Shown here piece by piece: positions 8,256-18,832 of a DNA stretch of 64,000 nt. Where the stretch lies: positions 1,255,001 to 1,319,000 of the forward strand of contig NZ_CP076448.1 of the NCBI RefSeq assembly GCF_019203965.1. The letters run 5' to 3'. A program made the translations under genes and the position numbers. The notes below the pieces were generated by a model. That model saw only the letters and a list, made by a program, of their open reading frames with translations. It made no database searches and was not told the DNA's origin. The DNA is from Elioraea tepida. Its GTDB lineage: Bacteria; Pseudomonadota; Alphaproteobacteria; Acetobacterales; Acetobacteraceae. The stretch's first letter is position 1. Each line of letters begins with the position of its first letter.

Positions 8256-9235
8256 GGCACGAGGAGCCCAGCGTTCGCGACCAGACGGTCGGCCGCCAGT
8301 GCGCCGAACAGAAGGAACAGGTAGGTGATCGAGAAGCGGAAGCAGGCCTTGGCGGCGGCATCCTTCACGAGACTCGCTCCGGCCTCATCCTGCGGTTCGC
8401 GCAGCACAGCAAGCGCGTGGCGCAGGAAGTTTGCGCCGAGCAGGGCCGCAGTGGCGCCATAGAGCCAGCCGGCGAAGCCCAGGACGACAGGCAGGAGCGT
8501 GAGCGGCACAAGCAGCGCGGTGTAGAGCAGGATCTGCCGGCGCGTCTCGCGCGCGCCCGCGACCACGGGAAGCATCGGCACGCCGGCGCGGGCGTAATCG
8601 GCGTGGGCGAACAAAGACAGCGCCCAGAAATGCGGCGGGGTCCAGAAGAAGATGATCGCGAAGAGGACAAGCGGCGCCAGCTCAACCGACCCGGTCACCG
8701 CCGCCCAGCCGATCACAGGCGGGAAGGCGCCCGCAGCGCCGCCGATGACAATGTTCTGTGGCGTGCGGCGCTTCAGCCAGATCGTGTAGACGACCACGTA
8801 AAAGCCGATCGAGAGCGCGAGGATCGCCGCCGCCGTCCAGTTCGCGGCGAGCCCCATCAGAAGCACGGCGAACACCGCGAGCGCGACCCCGTAGCCGAGC
8901 GCCGCCTCGGGCGCGATCCGCCCAGAGGGGATCGGGCGCGAGGCCGTGCGCCGCATCAGCGCATCGATGTCGCGGTCATACCACATGTTGATCGCGCCCG
9001 ACGCCCCGGCGCCGATCGTGACGGCGAGGATCGCCGCAAGGCCGAGCACCGGGTGGATCGGCTCGGGCGCGACGATCAGCCCAACGAGGGCGGTGAAGAC
9101 CACGAGCGTCATCACCCGCGGCTTCAAAAGAGCGATCCAGTCGGCGGGAACCGACCCGAGCAAAGCGTCGGGCGCCTCCCCGCTGTCGGGGAAGCGCCCC
9201 GGCGTGCCGGCCGTCGCCTCCGAGCTTCCGCGCAT
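8252..9235 (-). CDS. ctaB: Protoheme IX farnesyltransferase (heme O synthase)
   Basis: Polytopic UbiA-family prenyltransferase of 327 residues that farnesylates heme B to heme O, the precursor of the heme A used by the neighbouring oxidase. The first aspartate-rich motif [20 protein letters not shown] near residue 83 and the loop [20 protein letters not shown] near 155 are diagnostic, and a second polar loop ([15 protein letters not shown]) follows. About nine membrane spans are visible. The first 30 residues are polar and may be unstructured. It lies 31 bases downstream of ctaD, in the same transcript. Confidence 0.95.
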   Translation of the reverse strand: MRGSSEATAGTPGRFPDSGEAPDALLGSVPADWIALLKPRVMTLVVFTALVGLIVAPEPIHPVLGLAAILAVTIGAGASGAINMWYDRDIDALMRRTASRPIPSGRIAPEAALGYGVALAVFAVLLMGLAANWTAAAILALSIGFYVVVYTIWLKRRTPQNIVIGGAAGAFPPVIGWAAVTGSVELAPLVLFAIIFFWTPPHFWALSLFAHADYARAGVPMLPVVAGARETRRQILLYTALLVPLTLLPVVLGFAGWLYGATAALLGANFLRHALAVLREPQDEAGASLVKDAAAKACFRFSITYLFLLFGALAADRLVANAGLLVP

Positions 9236-9266
9236 CAGCCCGTGAACCGCTCCGCGCCGCCCCGCC

Positions 9267-10904
<1,638 letters not shown>

Positions 10905-11843
10905 TCACTGAGAGGTGCTTCCGCGGCGTGCTTCCGCAAGCCGCAGCCCCACCTCGCCCGCTTCCCCGTCGCCGGCCGCGACAAGCGGCAGCGGGCGGGT
11001 GTTGTCGTTCGCGAACCGGCGCTTCGCCTCCTTAACCCACGCGGTGAACTCGGCTTCCGGCACCGCGCGGATCACGACCGGCATGAAGGCGTGGTTCACA
11101 CCGCAGATCTGGTTGCACTGGCCATAGTAGACGCCCGGCCGGTCCGCCCGGAACCAGGTTTCGAGGGTCCGGCCCGGAATGCCGTATTTCTGCACCCCGA
11201 GTGCCGGCACGAACAGAGAGTGGATCACGTCGCGGGAGGTGACCAGGACGCGGATGTCCTTCCCCGCAGGCACGACGACCTCGTTGTCGACGTCGAGCAG
11301 GCGGAGCTGGCCGGGGCGGAGCTCCTCCGTCGGGATCATGTAGCTCTCGAACTTGATCCCGTCATGGTCGGGATACTCGTACTCCCAAGCCCACTGGAAC
11401 GCCGTCACCTTCAGCGTCATGTCGGGCTCCTTCGCCCGGTCCATGAAGTAGAGCAGGCGGAAGGACGGCACACCGATCGCGACCAGGATGAGAACCGGCA
11501 CCACTGTCCAGATCACCTCGAGGGTGGTGTTGTGGGCGGTGCGCGAGGGAACCGGGTTCCGCTGCGCCCGGAACCGCACGACCACGTAGGTCAGGAGCGC
11601 GAGCACGAAGATCGTGATCAGGGTGATGATCACGAGCAGGAAGTTATGCAGGCTGTGGATCCGGTCCTTCACCGGGCTCGCAGAGGCCTGCATGCCCATG
11701 CCCCAGGGCACGGGCGCGCCCACCTCCGTCGTGGACGCGTCCGCCGCCCCGACCGCCAACACCATCGCGGCGAGGCCGGCCAGCGCCGCCACCCCCAAAA
11801 CACCCCGCACCGTCTGGCGGCAGCGCCCTTGAGCCCGCATCAT
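10905..11843 (-). CDS. ctaC: Cytochrome c oxidase subunit II
   Basis: Electron-entry subunit of 312 residues. It has a signal-like N-terminus, two membrane helices (FLLVIITLITIFVLALLTYV and LEVIWTVVPVLILVAIGVPS), then a periplasmic cupredoxin domain. The CuA site is seen in the conserved histidine of VTSRDVIHSLFVP, in GQCNQICGVNHAFMP (two Cys, His, Met), and the aromatic electron-entry patch is FQWAWEYEYPD. In the CuA loop the usual glutamate (CSEIC/CSELC) is glutamine here. ATG is doubled at 11843/11840, and longer starts lack support. It is first in the oxidase operon. Confidence 0.95.
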   Translation of the reverse strand: MMRAQGRCRQTVRGVLGVAALAGLAAMVLAVGAADASTTEVGAPVPWGMGMQASASPVKDRIHSLHNFLLVIITLITIFVLALLTYVVVRFRAQRNPVPSRTAHNTTLEVIWTVVPVLILVAIGVPSFRLLYFMDRAKEPDMTLKVTAFQWAWEYEYPDHDGIKFESYMIPTEELRPGQLRLLDVDNEVVVPAGKDIRVLVTSRDVIHSLFVPALGVQKYGIPGRTLETWFRADRPGVYYGQCNQICGVNHAFMPVVIRAVPEAEFTAWVKEAKRRFANDNTRPLPLVAAGDGEAGEVGLRLAEARRGSTSQ

Positions 11844-11991
11844 TCGACCCGTCCCGACCGGTTTCACCCGCCGCGCGGCCCGTGCTGCACCGCGACGCGT
11901 GGACGGAGAGTTGGCGCGAACGCGCCCCCGGGTCAAGTATTCGATCTCGCGCAGGAACGGTCGCCGCCCGTCCGGCCTGCAAACCGGCCGC

Positions 11992-13044
11992 TCAGCCCTG
12001 CTCCTCGGGGCGTCGCTTCCGTCCCGAGAGCGGCACCCACCCCTGCCAGGCATGTCGGGCGCGGGCCATCGGGCCCTCCTCGGCTGTCTTGATCAGGCTC
12101 AGGAAGATCGAGCCGCCGATCAGCGTCGCGGTGATGGCGAGCGCCACCTCCACGGGGAGGAATTTCTCGCCCCAGCCATTCACCTTCCAGACGTAGTTGC
12201 CGATCATCTTGATGCCGACGACAATCAGCACGATCGACAACCCATATTTCAGGTAGTGGAACCGGTGGATGATGCCGGCGAGAGCGAAATACATCGCGCG
12301 CAAGCCCAGGATCGCGAACACGTTCGCCGTGTAGACGATGAACGGGTCGGAGGTGATGGCGAAGATCGCGGGAATGCTGTCGAGCGCGAAGACGAGGTCG
12401 GTGGTCTCGATCAGCACGAGGACGAGGGCCAGGGGGGTGAAATAGAGAACGCCATCCCGGCGGACATAGAAATGGTCCTTCACATAGGTCTCGGTCACTC
12501 TGTACCGCGACTTCATCCACAGCAAGATGCGGTTGTTGTCGAGGTCGGGCTCCTCGTCCACCGCCTTCAGCATCTTCCACCCGCTCCAGATCAGGAACAG
12601 GCCGAACCCGATCATGATCCACTGGAAGTGCTGGATCAGCGTCGTGCCGAGCAGGATCAGCGTGCCGCGCATCACGAGCGCGCCGATGATGCCCCAGAAC
12701 AACACCCGGTGCTGCACCGCCGCGGGCACCTGGAAATGGCTGAAGATCAGGACGAAGACGAAGATGTTGTCGACCGAGAGCGACCACTCGATCAAATAGC
12801 CGGTGAGGAACTCGAAGCCTTTCTGGCTGCGTTCCTCGGGCGTCTCGCCGTAGAGGGCGAACAAACCGGCGCAGAAGATCATCGCGAGCGTGAAGAACGC
12901 GCCTGACCGGAGCAGCGCCTCCTTCACCGGGATCGGCCGGTCGCGCCGCGTCAGCACGCCGAGATCGAGCAGAAGCAGGAACAGGATGAACGCGTTGAAC
13001 GCGACCCAGAACCACCACGGTGCCGACACGAGGCTCCACTCCAC
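11992..13044 (-). CDS. TerC/Alx-family integral membrane protein
   Basis: Polytopic protein of about 350 residues with around nine membrane spans and the two TerC acidic motifs: LIEWSLSVDNIFVFVLIF near residue 82 and LIETTDLVFALDSIPAIFA near residue 190. The family includes E. coli Alx and Bacillus MeeF/MeeY, linked to manganese export and metallation of secreted proteins. A manganese-efflux role is a family-based inference. The start is uncertain: GTG at 13044 puts the protein directly into the first helix (WWFWVAFNAFILFLLLLDL), whereas the frame stays open to 13215 with an unconvincing polar extension. It is divergent from tatA. Confidence 0.82.
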   Translation of the reverse strand: MEWSLVSAPWWFWVAFNAFILFLLLLDLGVLTRRDRPIPVKEALLRSGAFFTLAMIFCAGLFALYGETPEERSQKGFEFLTGYLIEWSLSVDNIFVFVLIFSHFQVPAAVQHRVLFWGIIGALVMRGTLILLGTTLIQHFQWIMIGFGLFLIWSGWKMLKAVDEEPDLDNNRILLWMKSRYRVTETYVKDHFYVRRDGVLYFTPLALVLVLIETTDLVFALDSIPAIFAITSDPFIVYTANVFAILGLRAMYFALAGIIHRFHYLKYGLSIVLIVVGIKMIGNYVWKVNGWGEKFLPVEVALAITATLIGGSIFLSLIKTAEEGPMARARHAWQGWVPLSGRKRRPEEQG

Positions 13045-13363
13045 GCGCGCCGCGACGAATGACCAGTGAGGCGGGTGCCCGCCGGATGGTCCGACATCGC
13101 GGTTTCCGGGCGCGGCCTGGGCGCAGCGGCCGCGCCGAACCCTCCCGCCAGAGGGGCCCGGACCCAGCCTCGCGAAGTGGTGAAGCGCTTCCCACGTTGC
13201 AACCTCTGCCCGCAAACGCCAACCGGACGCGCGGCTGCACTCTCGCCCTTTGCCGGGGGGTTCCTTTCCGCTACTGTCCCCACCACATCAGCGGCCGGGT
13301 TCGGCAGGGGCCGGCCCGGGCGAACCACCAGAACGCAAACGGCGCAGGACGGACGCACGCAGG

Positions 13364-13612
13364 ATGGGGACTTTCAGCATCTGGCACTGGCTTGTCGTGC
13401 TCCTGGTCATCCTGCTGCTGTTCGGCAGCGGCAAGATCAGCAGCCTGATGGGTGACCTCGCGAAGGGCATCAAGTCCTTCAAGCAGAACATCAAGGAAGA
13501 CGAGAAGCCGGCCGATACGGCGGCTGACCAGAAGCCCGCCGGAAGCCTCGCCGGGCCGGAGGCTCAGGCCACCGCCCGCACGACCGAGACCTCCTCCGCC
13601 CCTCGCGGGTAA
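13364..13612 (+). CDS. tatA: Sec-independent protein translocase subunit TatA
   Basis: 82-residue Tat pore-forming subunit: a short N-terminal membrane helix ([20 protein letters not shown]), the Phe-Gly hinge, then the amphipathic helix [18 protein letters not shown] and an acidic, Pro/Ala-rich tail. The start at 13364 gives the canonical MGTFSIWHW beginning, and only a minimal AGG precedes it. TatB and TatC are not adjacent, so this is a stand-alone tatA. It is relevant to the window because the formate dehydrogenase alpha subunit and its companion small protein carry twin-arginine signals. Confidence 0.9.
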   Translation: MGTFSIWHWLVVLLVILLLFGSGKISSLMGDLAKGIKSFKQNIKEDEKPADTAADQKPAGSLAGPEAQATARTTETSSAPRG

Positions 13613-13680
13613 GGCAGCGGCTGGAGCGCCGCCCCCGCCCGGGCGGGGCAACGCACCTCCCCCCGCTGAAGGAGGATCTC

Positions 13681-13776
13681 ATGGAGGCGCCGCCCGCGCG
13701 CGGGGAGAGCGACGGCCCGATCGACCTCCGAACGGCGTGCTGTTGCGCGTTGCGCAGCCCGCGCACCCCCATCTAG
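13681..13776 (+). CDS. Possible 31-residue leader peptide with three consecutive cysteines
   Basis: ATG 13681 is preceded by GAAGGAGG with a five-base spacer, one of the best ribosome sites in the window. The reading frame runs 31 codons to TAG 13774-13776 and encodes RTACCCALRSPR near its C-terminus, with consecutive codons TGC TGT TGC. It ends about 85 bases before the fused TRAP permease start. Short frames with runs of one amino acid can act as attenuation sensors. No obvious alternating hairpins were found downstream, so it may equally be chance or a short expressed peptide. Confidence 0.4.
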   Translation: MEAPPARGESDGPIDLRTACCCALRSPRTPI

Positions 13777-13863
13777 TGTGACCTCGTGGCAGAAGAGCCC
13801 GCGTCGCGCCGGCGCTGACCTTCGCGCCCAGGGGCAGCGGGCCGTCGCGTGAGGGGGGGGCGG

Positions 13864-15891
13864 ATGAGGAGTGGGGCGTCCACGCGCGCGGGCGAAGCGC
13901 CGCCAGGGACCGGAGAGCGCGAGGCGGTCGCCGCCTCCGAGACGAGGCGCATCGAGGACATGGAGTCCGCCTCGAGCCGACGCGTGCTTCGCGGGCCGGT
14001 CGGCCTCGCGCTGCGGTGGGCGGGGATCGCCTTCGTCGCCTTCCATCTCTGGGTGCTGCTTGTCTCCCCGATCGACCCGCTGACGGCGCGCGCGCTGCAC
14101 GTGTTCTGCGGCGCGGCGATCGGGCTTGCCACCTTCGCCGCCTCCCCGCGGTCACGGCTCGACCGGATCGCCTGGTACGACTGGCTTCTCATGGCCGCGT
14201 CGATCGGGGTGGTGTTCCACTTCATGCTGGACGCCGACGGGATCGAGCTGCGGTCCTTCATCGGGCCGAACCTGCGCGACACCGTCGTCGGCCTCGCCGC
14301 GCTCGCGATCCTGCTCGAGTTCACCCGGCGCACGGCGGGGCTTGCGATGCCGATCATCGCCGCCGTGTTCCTCGCCTACATCTTCGCGGGACCTCTGCTT
14401 CCCGGGGCGCTCTACCATCGAGGCGTGCCGTGGCGCGAGGCGGTGAACTTCATCGCCGGCACCGAGGGGATCTTCGGCATCACCACCTCGGTCTCGGCCA
14501 CCTTCATCATCATGTTCGTCACCTTCGCCGCCTTCCTTCAGGCCTCGAAGGCGGGCGACTACTTCAACGATCTCGCGATGTCGCTGGTCGGCTGGGCGAG
14601 GGGTGGCCCTGCCAAGGTGGCGGTGATCTCATCCTTCATGTTCGGCACCGTCTCCGGCTCATCGGTCGCGAACGTGGTCGCCTCCGGCACCTTCACCATT
14701 CCGATGATGAAGCGCGCGGGCTACGACCCCGACACTGCCGGCGCCGTGGAGGCGACCGCCTCGACGGGCGGGCAGATCGCGCCCCCCGTGATGGGCGCGG
14801 GCGCCTTCATCATGGCCGAAGTGCTCGGCCGCCCCTATCAGGAGATTTTGGTCGCCGGGCTGATCCCGGCCGTCCTCTACTACATCGCCTGCTTCACCCA
14901 CGCCGACCTGCACGCTCTGAAGGCGAAGCTGCGCGGCCTGCCGCGCGAGGAGCTGCCGCCGCTTTTGCCGCTCCTCAAGAAGCTCTACCTCTTCTCGCCG
15001 CTCGTGATCCTGATCGTCGTGCTCTTTTCGGGGTTCTCGCCCTTCCGCGCGGCCGGGCTCGGGATCGCCGCGACGATCGTGATCATGGCCGTGACCTTTC
15101 TCGCGCACCGGCTCGTGCTGCAGCGGCAGAGCCCGATCGCCGCCGTCGCGGGCGCAGGTGGCGAGCTCTTCCGCGCGATCGCCGAGGCGCTCGCCAGCGG
15201 GTCGCGAGAGGCGCTGCAGCTGATCGCCGTCTGTGCCACGGCGGGAATCGTCGCGGGCGTGATCGGGCTCACCGGCATCGGCGGCCGCTTCGCCTCGATC
15301 CTGCTCGCCCTCGGCGGCGACGTGCCAATCCTCGCGATCAGCTTCGCCGCCGTGGTGGCGCTGATCCTGGGCATGGGTGTGCCGACCACGGCGGCCTATG
15401 CGCTCGCCGCGGCGGTGGTGGCGCCTGGGCTGATCCGCATGGGCGTGCCGCCGCTCGTCACCCACATGTTCATCTTCTATTACGCGGTTCTGTCGGCCAT
15501 CACCCCGCCGGTCGCACTCGCCTCCTTCGCCGCCGCCGGTCTCGCCCGCGGCAGCCTTTGGGGCACCAGCCTCAAGGCGGTCAAGTTCGGCATGGCGACC
15601 TTCCTCGTGCCCTACATGTTCTACATGAATCCCGTTCTGCTCGCGCAAGGAGCCGCCGCCGACGTGCTTCAGGCCTTCCTCACCGCGATGGCGGGGGTCG
15701 TGCTGCTCGCCTTCGCGACGGAAGGCTACATGCTGGGCCCCCTCGCCGCGCCGCTCAGGCTCGTCGTCGGTGCGGCGGCGCTGATGTGCATCGTCCCCGA
15801 GGCGAAGACCGACCTCGCCGGCATCGCCCTCGGTGGGGCCGTGTTGCTCTGGCAGTGGCGTGCCGGCCGGCGCGGTGATGCCCCCGCCTGA
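13864..15891 (+). CDS. Fused TRAP transporter permease (4TM-12TM, DctQ-DctM type)
   Basis: 675-residue membrane protein joining the small (about 4 TM) and large (about 12 TM) subunits of a TRAP importer, the architecture usually partnered with TAXI-type binding proteins. Recognisable parts are the large-subunit signatures SSFMFGTVSGSSVANVVASG near residue 260, DTAGAVEATASTGGQIAPPV near 290, and LILGMGVPTTAAYALAAAVV near 500, with a TPPVALASFAAAGLA repeat counterpart near 550. ATG 13864 follows a GAGGGGGGGG tract. A GTG at 13849 is a possible alternative. No binding-protein gene is adjacent. The stop overlaps the exoD start by 14 bases. Confidence 0.9.
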   Translation: MRSGASTRAGEAPPGTGEREAVAASETRRIEDMESASSRRVLRGPVGLALRWAGIAFVAFHLWVLLVSPIDPLTARALHVFCGAAIGLATFAASPRSRLDRIAWYDWLLMAASIGVVFHFMLDADGIELRSFIGPNLRDTVVGLAALAILLEFTRRTAGLAMPIIAAVFLAYIFAGPLLPGALYHRGVPWREAVNFIAGTEGIFGITTSVSATFIIMFVTFAAFLQASKAGDYFNDLAMSLVGWARGGPAKVAVISSFMFGTVSGSSVANVVASGTFTIPMMKRAGYDPDTAGAVEATASTGGQIAPPVMGAGAFIMAEVLGRPYQEILVAGLIPAVLYYIACFTHADLHALKAKLRGLPREELPPLLPLLKKLYLFSPLVILIVVLFSGFSPFRAAGLGIAATIVIMAVTFLAHRLVLQRQSPIAAVAGAGGELFRAIAEALASGSREALQLIAVCATAGIVAGVIGLTGIGGRFASILLALGGDVPILAISFAAVVALILGMGVPTTAAYALAAAVVAPGLIRMGVPPLVTHMFIFYYAVLSAITPPVALASFAAAGLARGSLWGTSLKAVKFGMATFLVPYMFYMNPVLLAQGAAADVLQAFLTAMAGVVLLAFATEGYMLGPLAAPLRLVVGAAALMCIVPEAKTDLAGIALGGAVLLWQWRAGRRGDAPA

Positions 15892-16528
15892 GGCGGGAGA
15901 GCATCCGGCCCAGGCCAAGGCGGAGCCGCGTCGGCGCGCCTCTGAGCTCCTGCTCGATCTCGCCCGCGCCTGGCCTGCGGAGCGGATCAGCGTCGGCGAG
16001 CTCCTCGCCGCTCTCGGCGACCGCGGCTACGGCCTCGTGATGCTCGCCCTTGCCCTGCCGAACCTGATTCCGGTGCCGATCCCTGGCCTCTCCGGCGTCC
16101 TCGGCACACCGATCATCCTCCTCGCGCTGATGATGCTCGCGGGCTATCCCGAGCCGGTGCTGCCGAGGTTCATACGCGACCGCTCCTTCCCGCGCGCCGG
16201 GTTCGAGGCGGTGATGCTGCGGGCAGAGCCGTGGCTTCAGTGGCTCGAGCGTTTCACGCGCCCCGGCACGCTGAGGCTGCCGAACCGCGCCGTCGAGATC
16301 CCGGCCGCGCTCCTGATCGCCGTCAACGCGGTGCTGCTCGCGCTGCCGATCCCGTTCGGCAACCCCGCCCCGGCTCTCGCCATCGTGCTCACCTCGGTCG
16401 CGCTCATCGAGGCCGACCGGCGCCTGTTCCTCGCCTCGATCCTCGTGATGCTCGCCGCGATCGCGATCGACCTCGCGATCGTCCTTGCGATCATCGGCCT
16501 CGGCAGGGCGGTGGCCGAGCTCTTGTGA
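15878..16528 (+). CDS. exoD: Exopolysaccharide synthesis protein ExoD family
   Basis: 216-residue membrane protein of the ExoD family. After a polar N-terminus it has ISVGELLAALGDRGYGLVML, the conserved ALALPNLIPVPIPGLSGVLG loop and several hydrophobic spans ending IDLAIVLAIIGLGRAVAELL. ExoD of Sinorhizobium affects exopolysaccharide production and alkali tolerance, but its molecular activity is not known. The start (ATG 15878) lies 14 bases inside the TRAP gene, so expression is translationally coupled. A functional link between the two is not otherwise known to me. Confidence 0.85.
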   Translation: MPPPEAGEHPAQAKAEPRRRASELLLDLARAWPAERISVGELLAALGDRGYGLVMLALALPNLIPVPIPGLSGVLGTPIILLALMMLAGYPEPVLPRFIRDRSFPRAGFEAVMLRAEPWLQWLERFTRPGTLRLPNRAVEIPAALLIAVNAVLLALPIPFGNPAPALAIVLTSVALIEADRRLFLASILVMLAAIAIDLAIVLAIIGLGRAVAELL

Positions 16529-16544
16529 CCGCCGAAGCGCGGTC
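16527..16544 (+). terminator. Terminator-like hairpin at the exoD stop
   Basis: GACCGC (16527-16532) and GCGGTC (16539-16544) form a six-pair stem starting in the exoD TGA. A short TGCGCTTGACC follows rather than a U-run, so this is at best a weak or Rho-assisted site. Confidence 0.3.
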
Positions 16545-16630
16545 GGCGTCTGCGCTTGACCCGCCGCGTCCAGCCCGGCGAGAACCAAGCGCCCCCGGGC
16601 TGCCGGCCCGGGCGGCAGGGGACGAGCGTG

Positions 16631-17638
16631 ATGATCACCACCTATAGGGTCGAGGCCGGGCAGATGCGCGTGGGCGACCTGCTGCCGGTCCCGCCGGGGC
16701 CGGGAGAGGCCGCCGCGACTCCGTCCGCCCTGCCGATCTGGATCGACCTGATGCAGCCCACGCTCCAGGAGGAGCGGCTCGTCGAGCAGCTGATCGGTGT
16801 CGAGCTGCCGACGCGCGAGGAGATGCAGGAGATCGAGGCCTCCTCCCGGCTTTACCGCGAGGGCGACGTTCTGTTCATGACGGCGAACTTCCTCCATGGC
16901 GCCGACACCGGCGAGGTCGGCTCCACGCCGATCACCTTCGTGCTGACCACCCACTGCCTTGTCACGATCCGCCACGCCACGCCCAAGGCCTTCGGCGTGT
17001 TCGCCGCGCGCGCGGCCAAGAACCCCTCCCTCGCGAGCACGGCGGACGGGGTGATGCTCGGCCTGTTCGAACAGGTGGTCGACCGGCTCGCCGACATCCT
17101 CGAGCGCATCGGCGCCGACATGGACCGCACGAGCCAGGCCGCGTTCCGCGCCGCCCGGAGCAAGGAGGTCGCGTCGAAGAAGGAACAGGCGCTGAAGGAG
17201 GCGCTGATCGCCCTAGGCACGGTGGGTGAGATCACCGCCCGCACCTCCGACACGCTGCTTGGCCTCTCCCGAATCCTCGCCTTCATCGCTGCCGAGAGCG
17301 ACAGCTGCATACGCCGCGAGAACAAGGGCAGGATCAAGACGCTCGCGCGCGACGTGCGCAGCCTGATGGACCACGGCAAGTTCCTCAACGACAAGGCCAC
17401 CTTCCTGCTCGATGCCGTGCTCGGCATCATCAATATCGAGCAGTCGGCGATCATCAAGACCTTCTCGGTCGTCGCGGTGGTGTTCCTGCCGCCGACGCTT
17501 GTCGCCTCGATCTACGGCATGAACTTCGAGGTCATGCCGGAGCTGCAATGGACGCTCGGCTACCCCCTGGCACTCGGGCTGATGGTGTTCTCCGCCGTCG
17601 CCCCGCTCTGGTACTTCCGCCGCAAGGGCTGGCTCTGA
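16631..17638 (+). CDS. corA: Magnesium/divalent cation transporter CorA
   Basis: 335-residue 2-TM-GxN channel. It has a long cytoplasmic N-terminal funnel with an extended helical region (residues 150-275), then two C-terminal membrane helices. The first ends in the selectivity motif YGMNF (LPPTLVASIYGMNFEVMPEL, near residue 295), and the second is PLALGLMVFSAVAPLWYF followed by the basic tail RRKGWL. CorA mediates Mg2+ uptake, but Co2+/Ni2+ or efflux (ZntB-like) roles cannot be excluded. ATG 16631 is preceded by GGGGACGAG. It converges on the M20 hydrolase gene, 27 bases away. Confidence 0.92.
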   Translation: MITTYRVEAGQMRVGDLLPVPPGPGEAAATPSALPIWIDLMQPTLQEERLVEQLIGVELPTREEMQEIEASSRLYREGDVLFMTANFLHGADTGEVGSTPITFVLTTHCLVTIRHATPKAFGVFAARAAKNPSLASTADGVMLGLFEQVVDRLADILERIGADMDRTSQAAFRAARSKEVASKKEQALKEALIALGTVGEITARTSDTLLGLSRILAFIAAESDSCIRRENKGRIKTLARDVRSLMDHGKFLNDKATFLLDAVLGIINIEQSAIIKTFSVVAVVFLPPTLVASIYGMNFEVMPELQWTLGYPLALGLMVFSAVAPLWYFRRKGWL

Positions 17639-17665
17639 ATCGCCGCGAAGAGGGGCGCGTTCCGC

Positions 17666-18766
17666 TCAGAGCGCAGCGACGCGCTCGGCAAGCGCCACAA
17701 GCGTGGCCGGAGCCGCCTCGAGTTCGGCGAGCGCGATGCCCTCGCCAGGGCGATGCGCCTCCGAAACGTCGCCCGGGCCGAGCACGATGCAGGGGGCGAT
17801 CGCCTGAAGCTCCACAGCATCGGTGCCGTAAGGCGCGGTGGTGGCGGGATGGCCGGTCACCGCCACCGCGGCGGCGACGAGCGGATGGTCCTCCGCGAGT
17901 TCGGGTGGTGTGCCTTCCCAGGCCTCCTCGAGCGTGATGCCGTGGCGCGAGGCCGCCTCGCGCACCGCTGCGACGATCGGCATCGGATCCACACGCCGGG
18001 AGTAGCGGAACTTGATGTGGGCGGTGGCGCGCGCCACCGTGACGTTCGCCGCCGTGCCGTGGTTGTCGATGACGATGTTGAAGTCGCTGAAGGGCGGCGA
18101 ATAGGCCGGGTCCTGCCAGGCAGGGTCGGTGCGCAGCCGGTCATGCACCGGCAGGATGGCGTGCAGGAAGCGGATCAGCGCGAGATTGGCGTTCACACCC
18201 TCGCCGGTGGAGGAGTGCGCCTGCACGCCCAAGGCGGTCGCGGTGAACTGCACGTGCACGCGGTGCCCGCGCACGCAGCGCATCCCCGACGGCTCGACCA
18301 CGACAATCCCCTTCGGCGCGGCACGTCGCGCGAGCGCGCTCTGCTCGGCGATCAGCCGCGCGCCCGCCTTCGTCGTCTCCTCGTCGAAGGTGAAGAGAAG
18401 TGTCACCGGCAGCCCCTCCGGAGCGGCTTTGGCGGCGGCGATGCTCGCCGCGAGCGGCCCCTTCATGTCGCAGGCGCCAAGGCCCTCGAGCCGCCCGTCG
18501 CGGATCGAGGGGGACCACGGGTCGGTCGTCCAGCCGGTGGCGGGAACCGTGTCCATGTGGGCGCTGAACGCCACCCCGGGCCGCATCGGCCCGCGATGCG
18601 CGACGAGGGCGCGCTTCGCCACCCCTGCCGGGTCGGTGAAGTCGAGCCGCTCAATCTCGAAGCCCCCAAGCTCGGCCTCGATCCGGTCGGCGACAGCCCG
18701 GTTCGACTGGCTCGAGCGGCTGTCAAGCGCAACGAGATCGCGCGCGAGTGCGACGACGTCCGTCAT
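17666..18766 (-). CDS. M20 family metallohydrolase (ArgE/DapE/ACY1 type)
   Basis: 366-residue di-zinc amidohydrolase or peptidase acting on N-acyl amino acids or small peptides. The metal site is visible: the His of FSAHMDTVPATGW near residue 70 with its Asp, the second Asp in GLGACDMKGPLAA near 99, the general-base Glu pair in LFTFDEETTKAGARL near 129, and a C-terminal ligand in VSEAHRPGEG. A dimerisation lid with the GVQAHSSTGEGVNANLAL loop is present. It is related to acetylornithine deacetylase, but an arg-pathway role is not supported by the neighbours. It is divergent from the threonine-synthase-like gene across a 66-base spacer holding a strong palindrome. Confidence 0.87.
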   Translation of the reverse strand: MTDVVALARDLVALDSRSSQSNRAVADRIEAELGGFEIERLDFTDPAGVAKRALVAHRGPMRPGVAFSAHMDTVPATGWTTDPWSPSIRDGRLEGLGACDMKGPLAASIAAAKAAPEGLPVTLLFTFDEETTKAGARLIAEQSALARRAAPKGIVVVEPSGMRCVRGHRVHVQFTATALGVQAHSSTGEGVNANLALIRFLHAILPVHDRLRTDPAWQDPAYSPPFSDFNIVIDNHGTAANVTVARATAHIKFRYSRRVDPMPIVAAVREAASRHGITLEEAWEGTPPELAEDHPLVAAAVAVTGHPATTAPYGTDAVELQAIAPCIVLGPGDVSEAHRPGEGIALAELEAAPATLVALAERVAAL

Positions 18767-18793
18767 GGTTCGATCCCCTCACCTCGCCCGAGC

Positions 18794-18820
18794 CTTGCAA
18801 GCGGCGGCCGCTTGGGCAAG
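18794..18820. promoter_or_regulatory. 27-base palindrome in the divergent M20 / threonine-synthase-like promoter region
   Basis: CTTGC-AAGCGG (18794-18804), a CGG centre, then CCGCTT, two bases and GCAAG (18808-18820). The two arms match perfectly apart from the extra GG. The site sits centrally between the divergent start codons at 18766 and 18833, the typical place for a dimeric repressor or activator. No regulator gene is adjacent. Confidence 0.5.
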
Positions 18821-18832
18821 CCTTCGCCGCCC

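Noticed and set aside
17753-18832. N-terminal extension of the threonine-synthase-like gene across the M20 gene
   Set aside because: The frame is open, but its sequence is the antisense of the M20 hydrolase. The family start is at 18833.
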